Source of the DNA: Duganella sp. Root1480D1
Lineage (GTDB): Bacteria; Pseudomonadota; Gammaproteobacteria; Burkholderiales; Burkholderiaceae_D
NCBI RefSeq assembly: GCF_001427305.1
Contig: NZ_LMFZ01000048.1
Location: 187,355-251,354 of the forward strand
Reading direction: 5' to 3'
DNA: 64,000 nucleotides
Within the stretch, counting starts at the first letter, position 1; each line of letters starts with the position of its first letter. Both the position numbers and the translations under genes were made by a program. This document shows, piece by piece, positions 17,817-26,037 of the stretch. Below the pieces are notes generated by a model, which worked only from the letters and a program-made list of their open reading frames with translations, was not told the origin of the DNA and made no database searches.

Positions 17817-19187
17817 ATGGACAGCAACGTTGTCGATACTCTCATTGCTCCGGAGGGCAGGCTGGAAGTCCTGTCCAAGGCGGAGGTGGTCCAATTGCTC
17901 GACTCGGGCAAAGGCGGCCTCTATAACATCTTTCGCAACTGCGCCCTGGCGGTGCTGAATTGCGGCAGCACGATCGACGATGGAAAGGAATTGCTGGATC
18001 GCTTCAAGTCGTTTGACATCAACATCCTGCAGCGCGAGCGCGGGATCAAGCTGGAAATCAAAGGTGCGCCGGCCATCGCTTTCGTCGACGGCAAGATGAT
18101 CAAGGGTATCCACGAGCACCTGTTTGCGGTGCTGCGCGATATTGTCTTTGTCAGTAACGAAGTCACGGGGAATCCGAAGTTCGATCTGGCCCGCAGCGAG
18201 GGTATTACCGATGCGGTGTTCCATATCCTGCGCAATGCGAATGTGCTGAAGCCGCAGCTCAATCCCAACCTGGTGGTGTGCTGGGGCGGACATTCGATCA
18301 ACCGCGCTGAATATAATTATTCGAAGGAAGTCGGCTACCAGCTTGGCCTGCGGGGGCTGGACATCTGTACCGGTTGCGGGCCGGGCGCGATGAAGGGGCC
18401 GATGAAAGGCGCCACCATCGGCCATGCCAAGCAGCGTTTTACCGGCGGGCGTTACCTGGGCATTACGGAGCCGGGCATCATCGCGGCGGAGTCGCCGAAC
18501 CCGATCGTGAATGACCTGGTGATCATGCCGGACATCGAGAAGCGGCTGGAGGCCTTCGTGCGCGTCGGCCATGGCATCTGCGTGTTCCCGGGCGGTGCCG
18601 GCACGGCGGAGGAGATCCTGTACATCCTCGGCATCCTGCTGCATCCGGATAATGCGGAGATCCCGTTCCCGCTGATCTTTACCGGTCCGGAAACGGCGCG
18701 CGAGTATTTCGTGCAGATCAATGAGTTCATCGGCCTGACCCTGGGCGCGGAAGCGCAGAAGCGCTACAAGATCATCGTCGACGGTCCGGAACTGGTGGCG
18801 CAGGAGATGCAGGAAGGGATGAAGCAGGTGCGCGAATTCCGCAAGTCGCGTTCGGACGCCTATTACTTTAACTGGGCGCTGAAGATCGATGATGAATTCC
18901 AGCGCCCGTTCGCGCCGACCCACGAAAACATGCGCAACCTGAGCTTGCACAAGAACCAGCCGGTGCATGTGCTGGCAGCTAACCTGCGCCGGGCGTTTTC
19001 GGGCGTGGTGGCGGGGAATGTGAAGGAAGAGGGCATCCGTACCATTGAGAAGTACGGCCACTTCGAGATCCACGGCGACAAGGAAATCATGGGGCCGATG
19101 GATGCGCTGCTGGCTTCTTTCGTGGCGCAGAGCCGGATGAAGCTGGCGGGCAAGGCATACACGCCTTGCTACCGCGTGATCCAGTAA
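17817..19187 (+). CDS. ppnN: Pyrimidine/purine nucleotide 5'-monophosphate nucleosidase PpnN (LOG family)
   Basis: PpnN (YgdH) cleaves nucleoside monophosphates to base and ribose 5-phosphate and responds to (p)ppGpp in E. coli. The 456 residues match that protein's length. The Lysine-decarboxylase/LOG core carries the diagnostic PGGxGTxxE (VFPGGAGTAEEI), with flanking N- and C-terminal domains as in YgdH. AAAAGGA lies about 10 bases before ATG 17817; an ATG at 17810 is out of frame. Confidence 0.93.
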   Translation: MDSNVVDTLIAPEGRLEVLSKAEVVQLLDSGKGGLYNIFRNCALAVLNCGSTIDDGKELLDRFKSFDINILQRERGIKLEIKGAPAIAFVDGKMIKGIHEHLFAVLRDIVFVSNEVTGNPKFDLARSEGITDAVFHILRNANVLKPQLNPNLVVCWGGHSINRAEYNYSKEVGYQLGLRGLDICTGCGPGAMKGPMKGATIGHAKQRFTGGRYLGITEPGIIAAESPNPIVNDLVIMPDIEKRLEAFVRVGHGICVFPGGAGTAEEILYILGILLHPDNAEIPFPLIFTGPETAREYFVQINEFIGLTLGAEAQKRYKIIVDGPELVAQEMQEGMKQVREFRKSRSDAYYFNWALKIDDEFQRPFAPTHENMRNLSLHKNQPVHVLAANLRRAFSGVVAGNVKEEGIRTIEKYGHFEIHGDKEIMGPMDALLASFVAQSRMKLAGKAYTPCYRVIQ

Positions 19188-19194
19188 AACAGTT

Positions 19195-19242
19195 GAGCCC
19201 GTGTCACACTTGGGGTGTGACCCCAGGGTGTGACACGGGCTC
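19195..19242. repeat. Long perfect hairpin between ppnN and lysS
   Basis: A 15-bp perfect inverted repeat (GAGCCCGTGTCACAC / GTGTGACACGGGCTC) encloses a second 5-bp stem TGGGG-TGTGA-CCCCA. It lies between two convergent genes and has no adjacent T tract, so a simple terminator is not obvious. It may still act as a bidirectional transcription or mRNA-end barrier, or be a copy of a dispersed palindromic repeat. Confidence 0.8.
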
Positions 19243-19258
19243 GGCCGTATGGCTGTTT

Positions 19259-20797
19259 TTAGTCTTCTTTACGCAGGTGCGGGAACAGCAGCACGTCGCG
19301 GATGTTTGGCGAGTCGGTCAGCAACATCATCAGGCGGTCGATGCCGATGCCGCAGCCGCCGGCTGGCGGCATGCCGTATTCCAGGGCACGGATGAAGTCT
19401 GCGTCGTAGTACATCGCTTCGTCGTCGCCGGCTTCCTTGGCCTTCATCTGGGCCAGGAAACGGGCCGACTGGTCTTCGGCGTCGTTCAGCTCGGAGAAGC
19501 CGTTGGCGATTTCGCGGCCGACCATGAACAGTTCGAAGCGCTCGGTGATGCCTTCGCGGGTGTCGGAAGCGCGGGCCAGCGGCGACACTTCGATCGGGTA
19601 GTCGATGATGAAGGTCGGTTCCCACAGTTGCGCTTCGGCGGTTTCTTCGAACAGCGCCAGTTGCAGCGCGCCCAGGCCGGCGGTGGCGAATGGCTTCACG
19701 CCGAATTTCAGCAGTTCGGCTTTCAGGAAGTCCATGTCGTTCAGCTGCGCTTCGGTGTAGCCTGGCGCATACTTGTTGATGGCGCCGCAGATGGTCAGGC
19801 GCTGGAATGGCTTGGACAGGTCAAGTTCGCGGCCGCCGTAGGTCAGCACGGCAGTGCCCTTGGCGTCGACTGCGGCCTGGCGGATCACCTTCTCGGTGAA
19901 GTCCATGATCCATTCGTAGTCGGTGTAGGCCGCGTAGAACTCCATCATGGTGAATTCAGGGTTGTGGCGAACCGACACACCTTCGTTACGGAAGTTGCGG
20001 TTGATCTCGAACACGCGGTCGAAACCGCCCACCACCAGGCGCTTCAGGTACAGCTCGGGAGCGATGCGCATGAACATCTGCATGTCCAGCGCGTTGTGGT
20101 GGGTAATGAAAGGCTTGGCCGATGCGCCGCCCGGGATCGGGTGCAGCATCGGGGTCTCGACTTCCATGAATTCGTTGGCTTCCATGAAGCGGCGGATCGA
20201 GGAGATCGCGGCGGTACGCGCCTTGAAGGTGCGGCGGGTTTCTTCGCTGGTGATCAGGTCGACGTAGCGCTGGCGGTACTTGGTTTCCTGGTCGGCCAGG
20301 CCGTGGAACTTGTCCGGCAGCGGGCGCAGGGCCTTGGTGATCAGGCGCACTTCGCTGACTTTGATGGTCAGTTCGTCGGTCTTGGTCTTGAACAGGGTGC
20401 CGGTCACGCCCAGGATGTCGCCCAGATCCCAGCCGCGGAAGGCTTCCATTGCTTCTTCGCCGCTGGTGTCCACGGTGACGTAGATCTGGATGCGGCCGTC
20501 GGCTTTCTGGCCGGAGGAGTCCTGCAGGGTTGCGAAGGCGGCTTTCTTGCCGGCTTCGCGGCGCAGCATCATGCGGCCAGCCAGGACCACGGTCACAGGC
20601 GCGGCTTCCAGTTCTTCGCGGGTCTTCTCGCCATACTGTATGTGCAGGTCGGCGGCCTTGTGCTGAGGGCGGAAATCGTTAGGGAAGGCGACGCTCTGTT
20701 TTTCGCGGATGGCAGCCAGCTTGGCGCGGCGCTCGGCGATGATCTTGTTGTCGTCCTGGCCTGGTGCCTGGTCTTGCACTTGGTTTTCCGTAGTCAT
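19259..20797 (-). CDS. lysS: Lysyl-tRNA synthetase (class II)
   Basis: LysS charges tRNA-Lys. The 512 residues show an N-terminal OB-fold anticodon domain (about 60-180) and the class II catalytic core: motif 1 around [16 protein letters not shown], motif 2 [16 protein letters not shown], and motif 3 [12 protein letters not shown]. The N-terminal extension is charged and Gln-rich. It starts 7 bases after the HAD gene and follows prfB in the same unit, recalling the conserved prfB-lysS neighbourhood of other proteobacteria. Confidence 0.96.
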   Translation of the reverse strand: MTTENQVQDQAPGQDDNKIIAERRAKLAAIREKQSVAFPNDFRPQHKAADLHIQYGEKTREELEAAPVTVVLAGRMMLRREAGKKAAFATLQDSSGQKADGRIQIYVTVDTSGEEAMEAFRGWDLGDILGVTGTLFKTKTDELTIKVSEVRLITKALRPLPDKFHGLADQETKYRQRYVDLITSEETRRTFKARTAAISSIRRFMEANEFMEVETPMLHPIPGGASAKPFITHHNALDMQMFMRIAPELYLKRLVVGGFDRVFEINRNFRNEGVSVRHNPEFTMMEFYAAYTDYEWIMDFTEKVIRQAAVDAKGTAVLTYGGRELDLSKPFQRLTICGAINKYAPGYTEAQLNDMDFLKAELLKFGVKPFATAGLGALQLALFEETAEAQLWEPTFIIDYPIEVSPLARASDTREGITERFELFMVGREIANGFSELNDAEDQSARFLAQMKAKEAGDDEAMYYDADFIRALEYGMPPAGGCGIGIDRLMMLLTDSPNIRDVLLFPHLRKED

Positions 20798-20804
20798 GGT
20801 TTGA

Positions 20805-21464
20805 TTAGTTTGTCAGTGTATTGATATTGATTTCGCTGAAGTCGCGTGCAATGCAGATCACATTGTCGAAAGTACTGAACGCTTCAGCAGGCAAAGTGGT
20901 TGTCAGGACGACGCAGCGCATGCCGGCTCGGCGCGCTGCTTCCACGCCCAAAGGCGCGTCCTCGAACACGATGCAGTGCGCCGGATCGGCGCCGCAGCGT
21001 TCGGCTGCCAGCAGGAATACGTCGGGTTCCGGCTTGCCGCGTTGGACGTCGGCGGCGCCGACGACGGTGTCGAACAGTTCGCGCACACCCAGGCCATCCA
21101 GCGTGAAGTCCACGTTGGATGGCGGCGCGGCGGTGCCGACTGCCAGGCGGATGCCGGCAGCCTGCGCTGCGCTCACCAGCGCGCCAAAGCCTTCGGCAGC
21201 GCGCAGGTGTGGCGCGTAGATTTCGCGGTACAGCACTTCCTTCTCGTCGATCAGCGCGGTCACGTCGTCATGCGCCAGGCCCTCGCCGAGGTATTGGCGC
21301 ATGATTTCGTGGCCGGTGCGGCCGGCGGTGGCGGCAAAGAATGCCGCTTCGTCGACAGCATGGCCGCGGCGGCCGAAGAACTCCAGCCACGAGCGGGTGT
21401 GGAAACCCATGTTATCGACGATGGTGCCGTCCATGTCGAAGATGAAGGCGCGCTGCTGCGTCAT
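20805..21464 (-). CDS. HAD-IA family phosphatase
   Basis: A 219-residue haloacid-dehalogenase superfamily hydrolase with motif [13 protein letters not shown] at the N terminus, a helical cap (about 16-85), motif II near VGTAAPPSN, the Lys of motif III in [13 protein letters not shown], and motif [14 protein letters not shown]. This is the beta-phosphoglucomutase/phosphoglycolate-phosphatase subgroup, and the substrate cannot be told. It is inserted between prfB and lysS with gaps of 3 and 7 bases, so the three are co-transcribed. Confidence 0.88.
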   Translation of the reverse strand: MTQQRAFIFDMDGTIVDNMGFHTRSWLEFFGRRGHAVDEAAFFAATAGRTGHEIMRQYLGEGLAHDDVTALIDEKEVLYREIYAPHLRAAEGFGALVSAAQAAGIRLAVGTAAPPSNVDFTLDGLGVRELFDTVVGAADVQRGKPEPDVFLLAAERCGADPAHCIVFEDAPLGVEAARRAGMRCVVLTTTLPAEAFSTFDNVICIARDFSEININTLTN

Positions 21465-21467
21465 GCT

Positions 21468-22572
21468 TTAGATGCCTTGCTTCAGGGACGCGGAGATGAA
21501 GTCGTCCAGGTCGCCGTCCAGCACGCCCTTGGTGTTGCCGGTCTCGAAGTTGGTGCGCAGGTCCTTGATGCGGGACTGGTCCAGCACGTAGGAACGAATC
21601 TGGTGGCCCCAGCCCACGTCGGTCTTGGAGTCTTCCAGCGACTGCTGCTCGCTCATGCGCTTGCGCAGTTCCAGTTCGTACAGCTTGGCCTTCAGCATGT
21701 CCATCGCTTCAGCCTTGTTGCGGTGCTGGGAGCGGTCGTTCTGGCACTGCACGACGATACCGGACGGGCCGTGGGTAATACGCACCGCGGAGTCGGTCTT
21801 GTTAATGTGCTGGCCACCCGCACCGGATGCGCGATAGGTGTCGATACGCAGGTCGGCAGGGTTGATCTCGATCTCGATCGAATCATCCACTTCCGGATAG
21901 ACGAACAGCGACACGAACGAGGTGTGGCGGCCGCCCGAGGAGTCGAACGGGGACTTGCGCACCAGGCGGTGCACGCCAGTTTCGGTGCGCAGGTGGCCAT
22001 AGGCGTATTCGCCGTCCACTTTCAGGGTGGCGGTCTTGATGCCGGCAACTTCGCCCTCGGACTCTTCCATCACCTCGACCTTGAAGCCCTTGCGTTCGCA
22101 ATAGCGCAGGTACTGGCGCAGCAGCATGGAGGCCCAGTCCTGGGCTTCGGTACCGCCGGCGCCGGCCTGGATGTCGATGAAGCAGTTGTTCGGGTCCATC
22201 GGATTGCTGAACATCCGGCGGAATTCCATCTGTTCGATGGTCTTCTGGATTTCTGCAGTATCCGCAATCACGGCTTCGAGCGTATCGTCGTCGCCTTCTT
22301 CCTTGCCCATCGCGAACAGTTCATTCATGTCGCGCAGGTCGCTTTCCGCCTTCTGCAAGGTCAGGACCACGCCTTCAAGGGCTTTTTTCTCGCGGCCCAT
22401 GTCCTGGGCTTTTTTCGGGTCATTCCAAACGGCCGGATCTTCGAGTTCGGCGTTCAGTTGTTCCAGTTTCTCCGACTTCTTATCGAAGTCAAAGATACCT
22501 CCGAAGTTCGGCTTCGCGGTTGGTCAGGTCCGCGAGCAGGTTGGCGAGGGAATTGATGCGTTCAGCTTCCAT
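21468..22572 (-). CDS. prfB: Peptide chain release factor 2, with +1 programmed frameshift
   Basis: RF2 terminates at UGA and UAA. It is encoded in two frames: a 27-codon leader from ATG 22572 ends at an in-frame TGA (22489-22491), and the remaining 340 codons run from 22490 in the +1 frame, giving 367 residues, the normal length. The tripeptide anticodon SPF ([10 protein letters not shown]) and catalytic GGQ ([12 protein letters not shown]) are both present. Reading only the second frame from its first Met (22400) would wrongly truncate the protein. A TATAAT is at 22611-22616. Confidence 0.97.
22489..22503 (-). other. RF2 programmed frameshift site
   Basis: On the minus strand the sequence reads CGG AGG TAT CTT TGA C. 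An SD-like GGAGG lies 3 bases before the slippery CTT, followed by the TGA recognised by RF2 itself. This is the classic autoregulatory element: low RF2 favours slippage into the +1 frame. Confidence 0.97.
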
Positions 22573-22610
22573 GGTTTTTCAGGTCTGATAGTTGTTAAAT
22601 CGAACCTGAA

Positions 22611-22616
22611 ATTATA
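22611..22616 (-). promoter_or_regulatory. Candidate -10 box of the prfB-HAD-lysS unit
   Basis: TATAAT on the minus strand, 39 bases upstream of the prfB ATG, in the 70-base gap after the DUF6916 gene. The -35 region is poor. Confidence 0.45.
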
Positions 22617-22642
22617 CCTCAGAGGCTGGCGCATCGGGCAGC

Positions 22643-23029
22643 TCATACAAGCAGGCTGAATTCGGCGCGGTAGAGGGCGCCCAGGCCGGTTGCCGGGCCA
22701 CGGCCGGCCGGCTCCATGAAGATGGACATACGGCCGGAAAGCGGGTTGTCAATTTCGTAAATCCCGGCATCCAGTCCCGGCGATCCGCTGAAAAGCAGGG
22801 TGAATTGCTCCTGGTGCGGCGCCTCCTTGCCGGCGCGAACCGAATGCAGGTCGAGCGAGGTTCCGCGCTTGCCCTGGTAGGCGATGAATTGCTGGCCCAC
22901 CAGGTCGCGGAAGCCAGCCATGCGCAGGGTGGACGGGGTTGGCGGCAGGGCGGCCAACGATGCAGCGCGGGCGACGGCCGGGGCGCCGACCAGGCTTCCT
23001 GCGGCGAGAATGAAATTGCGACGTTCCAT
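22643..23029 (-). CDS. DUF6916-like exported protein of the tail-collar operon
   Basis: A 128-residue protein starting MERRNFILAAGSLVGAPAVARA, a signal-like N terminus with an Arg pair (possibly Tat). The mature part is a small beta-rich domain containing DLVGQQFIAYQGKRG and FTLLFSGSPG. It resembles the DUF6916 proteins found beside tail-collar genes; I am moderately sure of that name. It ends the five-gene operon, 3 bases after the acetyltransferase gene. Confidence 0.65.
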   Translation of the reverse strand: MERRNFILAAGSLVGAPAVARAASLAALPPTPSTLRMAGFRDLVGQQFIAYQGKRGTSLDLHSVRAGKEAPHQEQFTLLFSGSPGLDAGIYEIDNPLSGRMSIFMEPAGRGPATGLGALYRAEFSLLV

Positions 23030-23032
23030 GAC

Positions 23033-23509
23033 TTATTCCTTTAATAATATAGGGTGCCATTCCATGGCCTGGTACATCCCGTCTGCCTGGCCCGGCTGGA
23101 AACCGAGCCGCCGGTACAGGGCGCCTGCGGGGTTGCCTTGTAAAACATGCAAGCGCAAGGGCAGGGCGGATCGCTGGCTTTCGTCCTGCAGCCGGGCCAG
23201 CAGCCGGCTGCCGATTCCCTGGCCCCGGAATGTGGGAAGCAGGCTGATGTCGACCAGGCGGATCTCGTCCCGGCTGCGCGCCACATAGAGGCGTCCAGCC
23301 GCGAACCCATCGGACAGTACGATGCTCTCCGCCATCGCGGGGAAACGGCGGCGGTATTCGGTGAGCTGGGCTTCGTACTGCATGCGAACCAGCATGCCTT
23401 TGACTGAGCGATCGAGGATGGCGAGGTCCTCGCGCGTGGTATCCACCAGCGCCAGCAGGAATTCCTGGTCGCCGGCATCAACGGACCGCAAGGTGAGGTG
23501 GCTGCTCAT
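23033..23509 (-). CDS. GNAT family N-acetyltransferase
   Basis: A 158-residue GCN5-type acetyltransferase. The acetyl-CoA loop is visible as FRGQGIGSRLLARLQDE (R/Q-x-x-G-x-G/A), preceded by the beta4 strand RLVDISLLPT and followed by ALYRRLGFQPG, the usual order. The substrate is unknown. It lies 6 bases after the third tail-collar gene, so an action on those proteins or their ligands is conceivable but only inferred. Confidence 0.88.
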   Translation of the reverse strand: MSSHLTLRSVDAGDQEFLLALVDTTREDLAILDRSVKGMLVRMQYEAQLTEYRRRFPAMAESIVLSDGFAAGRLYVARSRDEIRLVDISLLPTFRGQGIGSRLLARLQDESQRSALPLRLHVLQGNPAGALYRRLGFQPGQADGMYQAMEWHPILLKE

Positions 23510-23515
23510 CGCTAA

Positions 23516-24037
23516 TCAGCTTCGGGGCGGGAAAATGCCGCTCAGGGCAATGATGAAGTTGAGCACCAGGTAGGGCTGCAAGTTGTTGTGAGGGCTATTG
23601 CCGCCGGCAGCGCCCAACGGTCCCGTTGGCGAAGGCGCCATCGCCGCCGCATCGTGATAAGGCGCGCTAACCGTCACCGGTTTGGCAAGCAGGGCATTGG
23701 CTGGGGATTGCACTGAGGCTGTTGCGTTGGATGCCGACATGCCGTGGCTGTGCGATGGCATTTGGAGGGCGGTCAGCGTGCTGGTGGCCGCGCCCCCTTG
23801 CTCGCCCAGGTCGCGCAGGGTGAGGCCAGGGCCGGCGCCGGCGTGCATGGGTATGCGCTGGCGCAGGTTTGGCAGCGCGAACGTGGTTTTGCCGTCGCCG
23901 CCATAGGTGGTGCCGAGAATGGAAAACAGTGCCGTGTTCTGCGCAATGGGAAGCAGCTGGCCATTGCACATTGCCCAGCCAACGGGTGCGAAATTACCGC
24001 TGAACATGCGGATTTCGCCGATATAACGCTCTGCCAT
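23516..24037 (-). CDS. Phage tail-collar domain protein (third of three)
   Basis: A 173-residue protein of the PF07484 tail-collar type, often annotated microcystin-dependent protein. The collar signature covers residues about 5-60 (GEIRMFSGNFAPVGWAMCNG, then LGTTYGGDGKTTFALPNLR), followed by a variable Ala/Ser-rich middle and the conserved end QPYLVLNFIIALSGIFP. There is no signal peptide. It differs from its two neighbours mainly in the middle, as expected if that part contacts different ligands. Confidence 0.87.
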   Translation of the reverse strand: MAERYIGEIRMFSGNFAPVGWAMCNGQLLPIAQNTALFSILGTTYGGDGKTTFALPNLRQRIPMHAGAGPGLTLRDLGEQGGAATSTLTALQMPSHSHGMSASNATASVQSPANALLAKPVTVSAPYHDAAAMAPSPTGPLGAAGGNSPHNNLQPYLVLNFIIALSGIFPPRS

Positions 24038-24051
24038 GCTGGACTCCTCGG

Positions 24052-24594
24052 CTAGTTCTGGGAGGGGAAGATGCCTTCAATGGCGATGATGAAGCTGACC
24101 GCCAGGAAAGGAGCCATATTGTCGTGCGGCTGGTTGCCGCCGGCCGGCTGTATCGCCTGGGCCGACATGGCGACCGTGGCGGAACCGGCAGGCGCGTAAA
24201 ACTTCGGCTTGGCGGGCGCGGCAGGCACATAGACGGCAGGCCCCGTGAGGGTGATGCCGCTGCCGGTGGCGGGCGGCACGGCCGTGCTGGCGCTTGCGCT
24301 GTGACTGTGCAACGGGATCTGGTTGCTGGTCAGGGTCACGGTTTCGGCACCCGCTTGCTGGCCCATGACATAGTTGTTCGCGGTGCCCGGCTGCGTACCC
24401 TGGTGCAGCGGCACGCGGCCGCGCAGGTCGGGCAGGGCAAACGTGGTTTGCCCGTTGCCGCCATAGGTGGTGCCAATCAGGGCAAACAAGGCGGTGTTTT
24501 GTGCGATCGACAGCAGGCTGCCGTCGCAAAACGCCCAACCGAGGGGCGGGAAGTTGCCCGCGAACAGGCGAATCTCGCCGATGAAGTTATCCAT
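24052..24594 (-). CDS. Phage tail-collar domain protein (second of three)
   Basis: A 180-residue paralogue of the flanking genes. It has GEIRLFAGNFPPLGWAFCDG, LIGTTYGGNGQTTFALPDLR and a closing FIIAIEGIFPSQN. The middle (about 90-140) is Thr/Pro/Ala-rich and unlike the others. The spacing of 14-19 bases on either side supports one transcript. No phage structural gene accompanies it, so it looks like a domesticated module rather than part of a prophage. Confidence 0.87.
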   Translation of the reverse strand: MDNFIGEIRLFAGNFPPLGWAFCDGSLLSIAQNTALFALIGTTYGGNGQTTFALPDLRGRVPLHQGTQPGTANNYVMGQQAGAETVTLTSNQIPLHSHSASASTAVPPATGSGITLTGPAVYVPAAPAKPKFYAPAGSATVAMSAQAIQPAGGNQPHDNMAPFLAVSFIIAIEGIFPSQN

Positions 24595-24613
24595 GCGCCG
24601 GCTCCGGTCTGGT

Positions 24614-25123
24614 CTAGGACTGCGAGGGGAAGATGCCCTGCAGCGCGATGATGAAGTTGATGGTCAGGTAGGGCTGCATATTCTCGTGCGGCTGGCTGCC
24701 GCCGGAGTTGGCCACGGTGTTGGGTGCCAGCGTGGCCGTGCCGTCCAGCGGGGCGTAGTAATTGAGTGCCCCGGCTTCGACATTGCCGAGCACTCGCCCG
24801 CTGGGGTCGGCCTGGTGGCTGGCAGCCGTGGAGATGCCCAGGCTGTGGCTATGCGACGGCATTTCATTGGCGATCAAGGTGTGGCTGGCTTCGCCTCCCT
24901 GCTGGCCCAGGTTGAAACCGGCATCCATGTGGATTGGCACGCGGCCGCGCAGGTCGGGCAAGGCAAAGGTGGTCTGGCCGTTGCCGCCGTAAGTGGTGCC
25001 GAGAATGGAAAACAATGCCTGGTTCTGGTTGATCGGCAGGATCTGGCCGTTGCACAAGGCCCATCCCTTGGGGGCAAAGCTAAATCCGGTCATCCGGATT
25101 TCTGCGAGATACGGTTCGGACAT
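24614..25123 (-). CDS. Phage tail-collar domain protein (first of three)
   Basis: A 169-residue paralogue starting MSEPYLAEIRMTG. I chose ATG 25123 because AAGGAGG lies about 5 bases upstream; a Met seven codons earlier has none. The collar motifs are GWALCNGQILPI and LGTTYGGNGQTTFALPDLR, the middle is His/Ser-rich, and the end is INFIIALQGIFPSQS. It is the first gene of the operon 25123-22643. Confidence 0.88.
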   Translation of the reverse strand: MSEPYLAEIRMTGFSFAPKGWALCNGQILPINQNQALFSILGTTYGGNGQTTFALPDLRGRVPIHMDAGFNLGQQGGEASHTLIANEMPSHSHSLGISTAASHQADPSGRVLGNVEAGALNYYAPLDGTATLAPNTVANSGGSQPHENMQPYLTINFIIALQGIFPSQS

Positions 25124-25189
25124 GCAGCCTCCTTGCAGGTGCAAGCGCCCCTGCCGGGGCGTTGCGGCCGTTTCGATGGAAAGAGAAAA

Positions 25190-25807
25190 TCAGGAAAGTG
25201 TCTTGCGGCGGCTGAAGCGCATGGCCATCAGGCCGCCCGCCAGCAAGGCCAGCGTGGCAGGTTCGGGGACGCCGGGATCGCCCGGGTCATTCGGTCCGCG
25301 CAGGAACTCAAGGCTGATGTTGTCGAGCTGGTTCCAATAGATCGGGTCGTTGTTAAAATTGCCGAATTCAAGGAGTGTGCTGGCCGTGAGCGCGGTGACG
25401 ATCAGGGTGTGCGTGCCCCAGTCGCCGGTAATATCGGATTCGTCGAAGACGGTGGTGGCGCCGAATTTGACCTGGGCCTGGTTATCGGGCGGGAATTGCG
25501 GATCGGTTGTCCAGCGCTGCAAGTCGAATTTGAGCTGGTAGGTCGCACCGGCGATGGTGCTGACGGTCTGGCGCAGGTAGCCAAGCTCGATGGTGTTGAA
25601 GTCGCCGAAGACGTGGTTGAAGGCATCCGATAAGGGCGAAGCAGTAGGGTCGGTGCCGAAGGCCTGGCCGCCGCCACCCGGGCTGACCAGCGTCCACATA
25701 CTGTAATCGAGGTTTTCGAAATCGCCGTTCGAGATCAGGTTGGGACCCGCTTGCGCAAGTGAGGCTGTGAGGAGCAGGATCGCGGTCAGCGCAGCACGGA
25801 TTTTCAT
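25190..25807 (-). CDS. PEP-CTERM sorting domain protein
   Basis: A 205-residue exported protein with a signal peptide (MKIRAALTAILLLTASLAQA), a beta-rich body beginning NLISNGDFENLDYS, and a complete PEP-CTERM tail: VPEPATLALLAGG, a hydrophobic helix, then basic FSRRKTLS. Such proteins are processed by exosortase and usually reach the surface or exopolysaccharide matrix. No exosortase gene is in the window, so it must be elsewhere. I start it at 25807 (AAGGAAA upstream) rather than the longer frame at 25954. Confidence 0.9.
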   Translation of the reverse strand: MKIRAALTAILLLTASLAQAGPNLISNGDFENLDYSMWTLVSPGGGGQAFGTDPTASPLSDAFNHVFGDFNTIELGYLRQTVSTIAGATYQLKFDLQRWTTDPQFPPDNQAQVKFGATTVFDESDITGDWGTHTLIVTALTASTLLEFGNFNNDPIYWNQLDNISLEFLRGPNDPGDPGVPEPATLALLAGGLMAMRFSRRKTLS

Positions 25808-25898
25808 GGCTTTTTCCTTTTGGCGGATGGCTGAAAGTTGAGATGGATCATACGTCCGGGTATTGACAATCAAACATTTATTTGCGTCAACGTGGCGC

Positions 25899-25927
25899 TT
25901 TTGCAAAGATTCCATATAATTTTGCAA
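25899..25927. promoter_or_regulatory. Direct repeat TTTTGCAA, 21-bp period, around a TATAAT
   Basis: TTTTGCAA occurs at 25899-25906 and 25920-25927, two helical turns apart, flanking TATAAT at 25915-25920. It lies in the 230-base AT-rich gap between the divergent PEP-CTERM and nucleotidase genes and could be an operator over a promoter. Confidence 0.4.
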
Positions 25928-25956
25928 GTTAGTTTGCGGTGCCCCAGAGTGCAATG

Positions 25957-25975
25957 TGCAATTCTTTGAATTGCA
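25957..25975. promoter_or_regulatory. Perfect palindrome, candidate operator
   Basis: TGCAATTC-TTT-GAATTGCA is a perfect 8-bp inverted repeat, 63 bases upstream of the CpdB-like start. The remaining part of this gap shows no open frame I would call. Confidence 0.45.
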
Positions 25976-26037
25976 AGGACGATATCAATGGCGCATGGCA
26001 AATATTCATCAGTAAATTTCAATTCAAAAGACAGTTA

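Noticed and set aside
22643-25123. Prophage remnant
   Set aside because: Only collar-domain genes are present. There is no integrase, capsid, terminase or attachment-site duplication, and flanking genes are housekeeping.
25808-26037. Sigma-54 promoter for the PEP-CTERM gene
   Set aside because: I looked on both strands, because some PEP-CTERM genes are RpoN-controlled. TGGC and TTGC occur but never at -24/-12 spacing.
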